DNA of 64,000 nt from Prorocentrum cordatum. Its lineage: Eukaryota > Sar > Dinophyceae > Prorocentrales > Prorocentraceae. How positions within the stretch are numbered: position 1 is the first letter of the stretch; the number at the start of each line of letters is the position of its first letter. Positions 10,116-19,556 of the stretch are shown one piece after another. The DNA is taken from positions 154,279 through 218,278 of the forward strand of contig CAUYUJ010017987.1 of NCBI GenBank assembly GCA_963575745.1. Direction: 5' to 3'. Position numbers and translations under genes: made by a program. The notes beneath the pieces are model-generated. The model saw nothing but the letters and a program-made list of their open reading frames with translations. It was not told the origin of the DNA and ran no database searches.

Positions 10116-11188
10116 GCCTCGCGATGCTAAACGTGCGCGCTCATCCGCAGAACCTGGACGAGGCTTGCCTCTTGCAGCATTGCAAACGTCCAGCGGACAG
10201 ATAGCGCCCCTTCAGCGGACGAGCGCCCAGAAAGCTTACCAGAAATCGGTTCCAGTGTGTTGTGCCTGAGAGCTTGGTCCTCTGTGCGAATTACCTAGCA
10301 TGGGGCAACACTACTTCAAGATTGCGCCGAATACATAAGCGTGAGCTGGAACCGCAGAGCTGTGTTGAGAGACAGTGCAACTAAACTCACGACTGTTCAC
10401 GGACATTCCACCAGGTGTGGTTAGACCACGTCGTTCGGTATAAATCTCGCAGGCAGCAGCTCCCGGAGTCCACCTCAAAACAAGAAAGTAACACGAGGGG
10501 AGCCTCTTGGAGCCCTCTCGGCAGTACTCGTGGCACCAGCACGGCTCGCAACAAATGCGCGGCTGCCACTGGTCGCACAAGGACAACTTCAACGGGATAC
10601 AACAGGAAAACAGCGTATTGTTGCACCCAGGTCCAAAATAGAACCCAATTAGGCCCCAATAAAAACCCAATCGCTTGGAATCCTGGAGCATCCCATCGGA
10701 TCACATGAGGAGCCATAGGGATCCAATGGGTGACTATACTACTGGGTTACAATAGGGTTCCTGAAGGAATCGACGCACCAGGAACCCACTGGGAACTAAT
10801 ATTAGTGGATTCCAAGAGGGGCCAACAAAATTAAACGAGTAGGACTCCCATGACAAGGGAACTTCGGAATCCAACTGGCTCACAATACGATGCGATTAAT
10901 TATCGATGCACAAAATTCCAATCGGAGCCCGATATGAGCGAATCCGGATTCCGATAGAGAAATGTACGATGGCATTCCAAAAGGATCCCTGTGGATCGTC
11001 GCATTAACGACTCAATTTCATTCCAATTGGAAGAAAATTTCATCTAATCCCAATAGGGCCCCAGAAGGGTTCAAACCCCGATCAGTAATACTCCCAGGCT
11101 TCATGCGGCTACCTTACGGACTCGCCTGGGCATTCTGAGCTCGAGGCTTTCTGTTGCCTTTGACATGTAATTATGGTAGATGCCTGGG
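10116..11188. other. Unassigned, with degenerate CCAATnGG-type words
   Basis: From about 10600 to 11070 the sequence is rich in loosely repeated words such as CCCAATTAGG, ATCCAATGGG, TTCCAATTGG and CCCAATAGGG at irregular 10-20 base spacing. It looks like an eroded short-period satellite. No recognisable gene or RNA is present. Confidence 0.4.
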
Positions 11189-11245
11189 ATTGAACCCTTC
11201 TGCCGGGGATTGAACCCTTCCGCCAGGGATTGAACTCATCGCGGG
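11189..11245 (-). repeat. 20-bp minisatellite, inverted relative to 9.6 kb
   Basis: Three units of GGGATTGAACCCTTCTGCCG (about 11190-11235). The reverse complement contains GGTTCAATCCC, which coincidentally fits the tRNA B-box pattern. No tRNA fold or A box is present. Confidence 0.75.
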
Positions 11246-11364
11246 CGGCCCACCCTTCTTGGCCACCCCCCCTCTGGGTTCGGAGCCCGCAGCCATTTTA
11301 CGGATGCCTCCCCCCCCTGTCCCAGGGGGGACTCGACAAGCGACCACAGAAAAAGTGTTTTCCT

Positions 11365-11900
11365 TCCTTACATACCACGCGCATTTAGCACAGCCTCTAA
11401 AACATGGCATTCAGCACAGCCTCTAAAACAGGGGACGAGAAGACGGATGGAAGGGGAAGGGTGGCGCACGAGAGAAATTAGCAGGGGGGGCTAGGAGCAG
11501 AAAACACACGGCAGAACCAGACGGGCGGGTCGGGCGGACGGCGAGCAGGCGGGTTGCTGAAGCGTGAGCCCTGCATGAATCGCGAGGAAGTCTCCAGCGA
11601 TAGCGCGATTCCAAAGTAAATCGCGAGAAAAGCCAGAGAGAGAGCGTGATTCCTGAGTGTCGAGGGCGCGGCGCTTGAATAAATTGCGAAGAAGTCCGAC
11701 GCGAGAGCGCGATTCCTGCAACAATTGTGAGGACGTCCCGCGCACGAGCGCGATGTTCGAACACATTGGGGGGAAGTATCAGGCGGGAGTTCGGGGCCCG
11801 ACAAAGCAGCTTGAGCACGAACACTTTCCCTGCAAAAAAACGGGTGCGAGCCCAGAGGGGGGGCACTTCGATTGAAAAACAGAATGTGCACTGGTGGACG
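11365..11900 (+). repeat. ~500-bp dispersed repeat, copy 1
   Basis: Shared with 13905-14500. The order is CTTCCTTAC, TAAAACAGGGG, GACGGATGGAAGG, GAGCAGAAAACACACGGC, GCGGGTTGCTGAAGCGTGA, then four to five copies of a ~43-bp unit (AATTGCGAGGAAGTCC followed by GAGAGCGCGATTCCTG), then GGCCCGACAA and CACTTCGATTGAAA. On the minus strand both copies keep an open frame of about 60 codons containing LRNHAL and RFSNPPAR. Confidence 0.75.
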
Positions 11901-11929
11901 GATTTACAAGAATCCCACCAGCCCTTTGG

Positions 11930-12690
11930 GCGTAGGTGGTCTAGGGCGGTTTCTCTTAGTTTACCCCTCCCCCTTCCCCCCCCTGGACCTAGAGGGGGGA
12001 TTTCGCGAACGGTCAGAGCATCTAAAGTGGCCCAAAACGGCTCCAAAAAGGCCTCACACAGCCCAAGATGACCTCCGAAATGGCTCCAGATAGCCCAAGA
12101 TGGCTAAATACGGCTCCGAAGATGCCCCAAGAGGCCCCAAGACCGCTCCAAGACTGCTCCGAATGCCTACGGAGCCTCCCCAGGAGGCCGCCAAGAGGCC
12201 AACATTCTTTGACAACCCCCGGAAAATCAATGAGTTGCGCCTTCTCGCCATTTTGTTTCCGATGGCCTTCCGAAGCCTCAAGACAACCCCAAGACAGTTC
12301 CAGAGAGCCCCAAGAGAGGCCCAAGAAAGCCCCAAGACGGCCCCAAGAGCGCCCAAGAGCGCCCCAAGAACGCTCCAAGAGGGGTCCAAGGACCAATTCC
12401 AGGCACTCTAGAGGGGCAAGGCTACTTGGAGCTATTCCCTTCTTCAATCGATCCCCGCCAAGATGGTCCCAAGTCCCAAGAGCGCCTCGAGAGGGCCCAA
12501 AGAGGTGCCCAGGAGGCCCCAAGAGGCGCCCGAGAGGCCCCCAAGAGGCTTCCAAGAGACCCACAAGAGGCCCCAAGAAACTCCCCGAGGTACGCGAGAC
12601 GTTCCAAGAGGACCCCTGGTCCGCCAAGAGGCCCCGAAGACGCTCCAAAAGGGAGACATCCGAGGAGACTCTGGAAGGCAACTCGCCTGG
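11930..12690. repeat. CCAAGA-G-GCCC minisatellite tract (12-15 bp)
   Basis: Dense, irregular repetition of CCCCAAGACGGCC and CCAAGAGGCCCC words on the plus strand. Its minus strand reads as artificial Ser/Trp/Gly/Leu-rich frames. The same word family makes up 15640-16090, 44810-45420, 47460-47690, 49290-49895 and 51910-53060. Confidence 0.85.
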
Positions 12691-12699
12691 GCATCTTTT

Positions 12700-13085
12700 C
12701 TGGATGGGCTGGTGGGGATACTTTTCATTTAAAGGCCGCGGGCGAACGCGCCGGCGGCGAGTCAGGTCAAAGCGGGATACGCTGAGACGAACGAGGCAGA
12801 GGAAACGCGGGAAACATTGAGCAGAGCAACGCGCGAGGTGACAGCTACGCGCCGGCCGAGGCCTCAGGTGGGTGGCTGAGGGGACTGAGACTGAGGGGAA
12901 CAGCCAGCGTGCAAAGCTGCAAGTCCGTCGGATGAGCCATACGTCGGAAAGTCAAGGCTGGTGGGGATACTTTTTTTCGCGGGCGCAAGCGGAAGCGCAG
13001 GCGCCGAGTTGAAAAGTCCGGGCTGGTGGGGATATGTTTTCGGTCGCAAGCGAAGACGCAGGCGAAGTCAGAAACTGTCCGGGGC
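12700..13085 (+). repeat. Modules headed by CTGGTGGGGATA
   Basis: GGGCTGGTGGGGATACTTTT occurs at about 12708, with variants at about 12958, 13023, 13550 and 13748 (and 31625 with one change). Each of the first four is followed within about 60 bases by CGCAAGCG / GCGCCGGCGGCGAG words and AGTCCG. The spacing is irregular, so these are dispersed modules and not a strict array. Confidence 0.65.
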
Positions 13086-13904
13086 GCGGAAACGGGCTTA
13101 ATTAGCTACTGGGCGCGCAGCAGGCTGGCCAGGCCAGCTCACAAAACCGCAGTTGTGCCTCGCGGTGGGGCAGACAGGCTGATGGCACCCAGGGAAGTTC
13201 GGACAACGTGCCGTCTGACAAAATTCCAGAAAATTCTATGTACGCCCTGCGGCGTGAACCACTCAGAGAGCGAGAGGACGTACGCGTAATGCCCACACGC
13301 CTCACACGCCTGGAAGTCGCACAGGCGAGGTGAACGATGAACGAATCGCCAGCGGGGCGCCAAGTCCAGATCCGTACCAACGGTGTATGCAAGCTAGGTG
13401 GGCTATGCTGCCGAAGTGACGTCGACGACCTGCCTGAATGGCTGGGACGGATCCAGGGGAAGCGCAGCGTCTGACGGAAGGCTGAACCACTCCGAAGCGA
13501 CCACGGGGCTCCCAAGGCCCACCATCCCGAGCACGTGGGGCGCCGGCCCGCTGGTGGGGATTTTTTTTTGGTCGGCGGCCGCGCGACAACCGTCTGGCGG
13601 CGAGAGGCAATGTCCGGGGCGGGCGGCACAAAGCTAATTGCACAACAAGCGTGCAGATGCACACGCACTGAACAAAATGCTCAGCATTCACCAGCAGACG
13701 CACCTAGGCGCCGCCCAGTAAACCAAAGTGTGCAAGCGGCCACGAATCTGGTGGGGATACGCGAAGCGTCAAGAATTATTCTTCAAGGGTGAGAATTCAA
13801 ACATTTTGGAACTGTTCGTTCATTTCCGCTCGCGTGCCACTCAACACGTATTATAGCCCCAACCCTCGATACCCGCCCTCTTCGTCTTCGATCGTACCTC
13901 CTTG
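13086..13904. other. Unassigned; one protein-like minus-strand frame at 13139-13363
   Basis: The minus-strand frame from 13363 to 13139 contains CDFQACEACGHYAYVLS, a CxxC-like cluster, with W and F residues spread through it, so it could be an exon or a decayed element fragment. I do not recognise it and the overlapping frame 13668-13102 is also open. The rest holds two CTGGTGGGGATA modules (about 13550 and 13748). Confidence 0.2.
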
Positions 13905-14500
13905 GGGGCATACCTTCCTTACCTGCCACGTGCATGGGGCGCAGGCCCTAAAACAGGGGGGACGGATGGAAGGAAGGGGCAAGAGGGAGGGAGAAGGATG
14001 GTGAGCGAGAGAGATTAGCAGGAGAAGGGCTAGGAGCAGAAAACACACGGCATAACCAGACGTGATGATCGGGCACGGAGACCCTAACGGGTGGGTCGGG
14101 AAGGCGGGCCCAGGCGGCCGGGTCGAGCAGGCGGGTTGCTGAAGCGTGAATCCTGCATGAATCGCAAGGGAATCTCGAACGACAGCCCGAATCCCAAGTT
14201 AATCGTGAGAAAGACCAGAACGAGAGCGTGATTCCTCAGTGTCGAGAGCGCGGCGTCTGAACAAATTGCGAGGAGTTCCCACACGATCGCGCGATTCTCG
14301 GATACATTCTGGGGAAATCCGACGTGGGAGCATGAATGATGCTCAAATTCTCAGGAAATATCACACGGGAGCCGTTGTTATTGTTGTTGTAAACCGGGGG
14401 CCGACAAGCCAATCTGAGGCGCAAGATTTTCCCGTGTGCAAAACCCAAGGTGCTAGCCCCAGGAGGAGCACTTCAATTGAAAGAAATTGGCACCGGAGGG
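13905..14500 (+). repeat. ~500-bp dispersed repeat, copy 2
   Basis: Second copy of the repeat at 11365-11900 in the same orientation, diverged by substitutions and a few indels. It has an extra AT-richer insert (TTGTTATTGTTGTTGT, about 14377-14392) before the GGGCCGACAA block. Confidence 0.75.
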
Positions 14501-15110
14501 ATCAACATGAATCAAAATCGGATCCCAGCACCTTGAACCTGCCCGCTCTTCTTTCAGGCCAGGACCCAGTGCTGGGCCACCTCGGACCCCCAGACGGCTC
14601 CAAGACCTCCCCCTCCGTGGTCTTCCCCACTCACTGGCGAGCGGAACGCGCGCGCCAGGGAGGGGGCCCAATTCCGATCCAACAGATCCGCGCGAAGCGC
14701 CCAAAGTGAATGTTTGTGGAGATTGATATCTCTGAGACACACCTCCCTCCGAGGTCCTCCCTGCTGTACATCGGGGGGACTGGCCTTGGGTGGAAACCAT
14801 CGACCTCGGGGTAGGATACACCAACACCGATCCTGGCCAGGATCGGTGTTGGTGTATAGTTGGTGCCCTCCGACGGGGTAGCACGGGGAGGGGACATGAA
14901 CCCCCTATCAGCGATCCATGCGCGAGGGGGGTCGATGCGTTCCCCCTGTGCCTTCGCCCCCTGTCGTCGCCCCTCCTCCGAGGTCCTCCCCGCTATACTC
15001 TGGGGCGGTGTACTCCGGGAAGTCGTCGACGAAGCCAGCTGGGCCCGCCGGCGTGGCCATTGGCCGCGGGCGCGGGCGGTGCGCCCGCGCCGCGGGGGCG
15101 CGAGGCCGAG
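14501..15110. other. GC-rich segment with direct repeats around a palindrome
   Basis: A direct repeat CTCCGAGGTCCTCCCnGCT (about 14742-14762 and about 14974-14993) flanks the palindrome listed separately. A minus-strand frame crosses it and reads SREDLGG at one repeat and SGEDLGG at the other. No family is recognised. Confidence 0.4.
14816..14857. repeat. Perfect 42-bp palindrome, no spacer
   Basis: The left half starts ATACACCAACACCGATCC and ends CTGG at 14836. The right half, 14837-14857, is its exact reverse complement ending GGTGTTGGTGTAT. With no loop, it could extrude as a cruciform or be the centre of an inverted duplication. Confidence 0.95.
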
Positions 15111-15114
15111 GTGC

Positions 15115-15290
15115 CCTAAGGGAGGGGAGGAGGAGGGGACGGTGGGGCGGGGTGGGGGGGAGGAGAGGAGGGCCAGGGGGGGGGGAAGGAGGAGAGAGGG
15201 GAGGAGGAGAGGAGGGGAGGAGGGGAGGAGGGGAGGAAGGGAGGGGCGGCGGGGAGGAGGGAGCGGAGGAGAGGATCGCGGGGATCGCGG
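15115..15290. repeat. GGGGAGGA polypurine tract
   Basis: Irregular GGGGAGG / GGAGGAGG repeats about 170 bp long, followed by GCGGCGACGGG words to about 15365. Confidence 0.85.
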
Positions 15291-15424
15291 GTGCCCCCAA
15301 AGGGCCGGCGCGGCCAGCAGGCCCGGGCGACGGGTGGCGACGGGCGGCGACGAGGCGGCAACGGCGGCTCCATGCAGCCAGAGCGGCCCGCAGGCCCAGC
15401 TCCTCAGATGACAAATAAGAACCC

Positions 15425-16090
15425 CTAAAGTGCAAATTCTGTTTGGGGAATACGTGTGTACGTATTCCTCTTTCTGTATTCTTAAAAGCCAGGAGGGTGG
15501 GAAAACACCCCCACCCCACACAAAAAACCAGACCCCCAGGATCGGGGGTTTCCGGGCCCCGCGGACACCGTCGCCCGGGCTCGTCCCGGACCTCCAGGGC
15601 GCGCAGCCAGGTCTTGCAGCAGACCCCGAGCGATCAGAGCAGTGATCAGAGAGGCCGGAGAAAGCCCAAGACAGCACAAGAGCGCTCCAGAAAGGACCCA
15701 GATGGCCTTCTGAGGCCCCCGAAACGGCCCAGGAGGCCCTCAACAGGACTCCCAGAACGCAGAAATCGCTTCATTCCCTTAGGGAAACGTGCATTTTCAG
15801 CACAATCGCCGCTCGGGTCTTAGCAGCGCCCAAAAAAGCCAGAAAGGCCTCTGGCATCGCCCCAAGACGGCCCAAGAGACCTCCAAGAGAGCCTTTAGAC
15901 GGCCTGGGCCCAAGATTTCGCAAAGAAGCCCCCAATTTGCAAAAAAATAACCCAACAGGCCCTCACAAGGCCCCCAAGAGAAGCCCAAGAAGGCCATGGG
16001 AGGCCCCCGAAAAGGCGACGGGGGCCGCTAGGAGGGCCCACGTAGCCCCCGCAAGGTCCCTAGAGGGACCAAGCTCCCCCAAACGCACCA
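15425..16090 (+). repeat. Diverged copy of the 47.3/51.7 kb repeat, running into CCAAGA tract
   Basis: The start carries a 22-base hairpin (GGAATACGT, 4-base loop, ACGTATTCC at 15447-15468). From about 15461 it parallels 47268-47690: ATTCCTCTTTCTGTATT, CCAGGATCGGGGGTTTC, GCAGCAGACCC-GAGCGATC, GACAGCACAAGAGCGCTCC and TTCATTCCCTTAGGGAAA. This is therefore an older, third locus of that family. From about 15640 the sequence is mostly CCCAAGA/GGCCC words. Confidence 0.75.
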
Positions 16091-16520
16091 ATATGGCCCT
16101 GGTGCGGGACGGCTCGGGAGGGCCCCGAGCCGGCCCACCAGGGTTCCAACAGTGCCCACAGGGTAGGCTCGACCGAACTGACCCAAATCAGGGGTTCGCC
16201 ACCACATTTCCCGGAAATCTGTTGCGAACCCGGGATCCAGCGCATTCACCAATAACTATTCATTTTCGCGTACCCCGTTGCGACCTGCTGCAACATGACA
16301 TCGTCGGCTTCGAATGTCTTTATGCTGTGCGACATTGCTTGGCATTGCATTGGTTTGCTTGGCATTCATTCGCATGGCTTGCCCTTCCTTCGCGTTGCGC
16401 ACCAGGGCACCTGAGCCACGAGCCGGCCAGTGTGCGGGCCTACGAAGGCCTTTTGTCGTCATTCACTGCCGGACAGTTCTGCAAGCGTGTTCGTACACAT
16501 GAACGCCCCCGACAGCGCCA
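16091..16520. other. Unassigned sequence
   Basis: About 16310-16395 contains repeated GCTTGGCATT and TTGCATTGG words (a short eroded repeat). The remainder has no feature that I recognise. Confidence 0.35.
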
Positions 16521-16605
16521 TCTCTTTCCCTCCTCCTGCTCCTCCTCTGGGTTCTCCTCCTCCTCCTCCTCCTCCTCCTCCTCCTCCTCCTCCTCCTCTT
16601 TCTGC
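16521..16605. repeat. CTC/TCC trinucleotide array
   Basis: About 80 bp of TCC repeats with few interruptions. Confidence 0.95.
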
Positions 16606-17150
16606 CGCTCCACCACTCATCCTCCCCCACATCCGCTTCCTTTTCCTCGTTTTCCGAGATTCCCTCCCTCCTATCCTTCGCCCTCCACCCGGCACCTTTC
16701 GGGATTCCCCAGAGGTTCGGGACAGGCCAGGAACCTCCCGAACGTTCGAAGACTTCCGAAAACCACCGCAGGGAAGGGGCCAAATTTCCAAAACTACGGA
16801 GGATGGCGCGAACGACCAATCGATGCAAAGCTTCAAGGACCAAGGTGCATGGCGCGAAGCGCCAATGCAGTCTTGTATCTATTCATATGTGTATATATAT
16901 GTGTGTGTATGTATGTGTATATATATATATACTTGTTGGCGTCGCGGCCACAAGCGCCGCGGCCGCGGCGGCGCTGTGTAGAACAAGTCAAGCGCGCACA
17001 CGTACTGGCCCGGCTAACTCAACGAAGAGAAACTGGATCCACCCATGGGGGAACGACAGCGACACCCCCGGGGGTGCAGCCGTGAGTGCACACACGCGCA
17101 CGCGCACAAACACGTACATACACACAAACACACACACACATGTTCACAGT
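16606..17150. repeat. Shared CCAATGCAGTCTTGTAT box plus (TA)n, (TG)n and (CA)n
   Basis: Around 16838-16880 the sequence GGACCAAGGTGCATGGCGCG continues through AGCGCCAATGCAGTCTTGT and then a TA/TG microsatellite to about 16935. The same box followed by a TA microsatellite recurs at about 53376-53440. A CA run lies at about 17095-17145. The part 16606-16830 shows nothing recognisable. Confidence 0.7.
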
Positions 17151-17724
17151 TGAACACTTGCAAACGCATCCCACGTCCACGAATCACTGACGCATTCAAC
17201 TGGCTAGCCGCGTAGTACTGACCACTGCAACACACAAACACACAGGAAGACTGCTGCTGAGGTAAATTATGGTTCACAGTATGCGGGCGCCTGGGAAAAA
17301 CTGCCCAAACAACCCACGAACAAAAATTGAAACCGAGCCGAGAGGGGGACATGGGAAAATCCACTTGTTTCGAAATGCAGATGTTCTTACTGAACCAAAC
17401 AAGTAAAATGGGGAGGGTATGTGCAGGAGGGAAAAGAAGGGGCGACAGGATGGAAGGGGGCGGCGCGCCCAAGAACGGCGCCTCTGCCAAAACGACTGCA
17501 CGATAGTCGGCTCCCACTGCGGCATGGCAGTGCGCCCATTCGCGCGCGCGATCGCCTACCCATCGCCCCCTTCGCTCCTCCTGCCTTCGTCGATGCCCCC
17601 CCCCCGCCTCTTCCCCCAGTCACTTCTTTCCCCTCCCATACCCTCCCCCGTTCCCCCCATCGCTCCACCTCCTGCGTTCCCCCTCCCCTCCCGAAGGCGT
17701 CTGGGGACCAAGCGGGGGGGGGAG
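17151..17724. other. Unassigned sequence with C-rich tract
   Basis: Nothing recognisable from 17151 to 17560. From 17560 to 17690 the plus strand is a CCCCTCCC/CCTTCC pyrimidine tract. Confidence 0.35.
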
Positions 17725-17773
17725 AGAGAACGAGGACGACGAGGATGACGACAACGACAACGACGACGAGGAG

Positions 17774-17805
<32 letters not shown>

Positions 17806-17812
17806 CGCCGCG
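17725..17812. repeat. GAC trinucleotide array
   Basis: About 85 bp of GACGAC/AACGAC repeats, ending in a GCCGCGGCGCGGGCACGCG stretch. Confidence 0.9.
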
Positions 17813-18074
17813 GCGCGGGCACGCGCGGGCACTCGCGGGGCCTGGCGCCAGGGACAGGGTCTGCGACGCACCCCTGGCAGACACCGGCACGTGCATCGGC
17901 CACTGGGCCTGCGCGTCCACGGCCCGGCGGGCGAGGTGGAGGGGAGGAGGAGAAGTGGGAGCGGGGAGGACGGGGGAGCGGGGGGGATGGGAGGTGGTAG
18001 AAGGTCGGAGGCAGGGTCTTCGGGCTTCGGCCGCCACCGAAACTCAGTCGACTCTCGGGTGGCGGCCTCTGAGA

Positions 18075-18320
18075 ATGAGAAACCAGCCGTGTTTGCTGTT
18101 TTTTCTCGTGGCCTTTCTGCTGCCCAGACACTCGTCGCCGAGAAGCCCCAGGGGCCCTAGCGTGGTGCAGTCTGCGCACGAAACACAAACGAGCAGGGGA
18201 CTCTCATCGAAGCTATCGAGCGCACGGAGCTTATGGCCACGCCCTTTCACTCCAAAAATCGTCAAGAGCACCTCCCCAGACAAAAAAAACATGCAGGGGT
18301 GCGGTTATCCTGCCGCTTGA
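18075..18320 (+). CDS. Candidate first exon with N-terminal leader
   Basis: An 81-codon frame starting at ATG 18075. Residues 3-17 are hydrophobic (NQPCLLFFLVAFLLP), followed by a Ser/Arg/Pro-rich and then Ser/Thr/Lys-rich tail without acidic clusters until the end. That is the layout of a signal peptide plus transit-peptide-like region. In peridinin-type dinoflagellates, plastid-targeted precursors have such bipartite leaders (established for the group). That this ORF is one is inference. There is no mature domain in frame: a stop follows at 18318, so an intron or a chance ORF must be invoked. The minus strand is also open here (18044-18292), which weakens the case. No homolog recognised. 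Confidence 0.25.
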   Translation: MRNQPCLLFFLVAFLLPRHSSPRSPRGPSVVQSAHETQTSRGLSSKLSSARSLWPRPFTPKIVKSTSPDKKNMQGCGYPAA

Positions 18321-19020
18321 AGCGCAAACCTGTGCCACACTTCCAAAACGACTTCGAAAGGGTGAGAGGAAAGAGGAGGGTAGAGGAGGGTAGAGGAACG
18401 GGGGGGGAAGATGCACGCGAACTGGCAGACTGACGTACTGACTGACTGAGTCACAGACTCAATAACTGGCTAGACACACTGGTCGAGACCGTTGGCGACG
18501 AATTAATATCGGCGGGCGAAGGCGCAACCAATGGCGTAACCAATGCCACACCCTCATAGAATGCGGCGGCCAGGGAAGCCACTTATTGCGCAACCTTGGA
18601 CGCAACCGCGTTATGGGGCGCACGCACGCAGTTGCGCGCAATCCATGACGGCTTCCATGGCGCGACCTGTGTCGCAATCTGAGGTGCAGATATGGCGCGA
18701 CTGTAGCACTCGCGGATCCCCAGGCTGGAAGCCGAGAGGCACGCGGACGAGACGCCCAAGTAGGTGGCCATCACTGTGTCTACGGGGCTACGCCAGATCT
18801 ACGTTGGCCGTTCGGGTTCGCCTTGGGACCTCAAAAACGAACTGTCTTGACGAGCGATGTCGGCGTTTTCTGGACGATGCTGACGCCCGCTCCAGCAACT
18901 GCATGTCCACGTTGCGCCACCTGCGTCAAAAGACCTCGATTATGGCACGCTCATACATCACCCTCTCCACCTCAGTATCCCACCTTGTCTCCTTATTGTT
19001 TCCTCTTTATATCATTGAAA
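18321..19020. other. Unassigned sequence
   Basis: Contains GACTGACTGACTG (about 18440) and a 350-bp stretch with recurring GCGCAACC / GCGTAACC / GCGCGACC words that looks like an eroded short repeat. Plus-strand frames are open but not recognisable. Confidence 0.35.
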
Positions 19021-19285
19021 ACATACACACACACTGGTTCTGGAAACGAGCGCATCTATGTATATATATATATACATATATATGTACACACGCATATGTG
19101 TACATGTGTCCCTCGTCGTCTATCCATGTCTCTCTCTCTCTCTCACACTCTCTCGCCTTCTCTCTATGGCGGTACCCTCTTCCCTATCACTCTTTGTAAA
19201 TGTTGCTTTTCTTTCCTTCTCACTCTCACATTCTTTCCACACATATACACATATATCTATATGTATGGCGGAGGCGATTGATAAA
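19021..19285. repeat. Microsatellite cluster (TA)n, (TC)n, (CATA)n
   Basis: TA/CA repeats at about 19058-19105, TC repeats at about 19128-19165 and ACATATACACATATAT at about 19240-19262. Confidence 0.9.
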
Positions 19286-19556
19286 GTTGTTTAATTTTCA
19301 GGCGGGACCTTCGGCCACTCCTTAGATTTGAAAGATTGGAAGACGCATCTCAGGGTCCGGGAAAATTCATTGAGCCGCACACAAGCCCTGTGGTGCACAC
19401 AACCCTGCGCGTAAACGTGCACACTGTTGCCTCGTCCTCCAACACGACCACGACGACGACGAAGACGACGTCGATGGGCTAGGCCCGCGCACCTGCGTCA
19501 GCAACTGACACTGACACTGAAATGGACATTGCGCCCCCGCGTCACAATCTACGGCC
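19286..19556. other. Sequence downstream of the LINE
   Basis: No gene seen. GACGACGACG at about 19452-19470. This lies just 3' of the LINE coding region (minus strand) and may include its 3' UTR, but I see no clear poly-A or terminal repeat. Confidence 0.35.

Noticed and set aside
11189-11245. tRNA gene or tRNA-derived SINE because of the B-box match GGTTCAATCCC
   Set aside because: The motif is part of a 20-bp tandem repeat; no A box, no cloverleaf.
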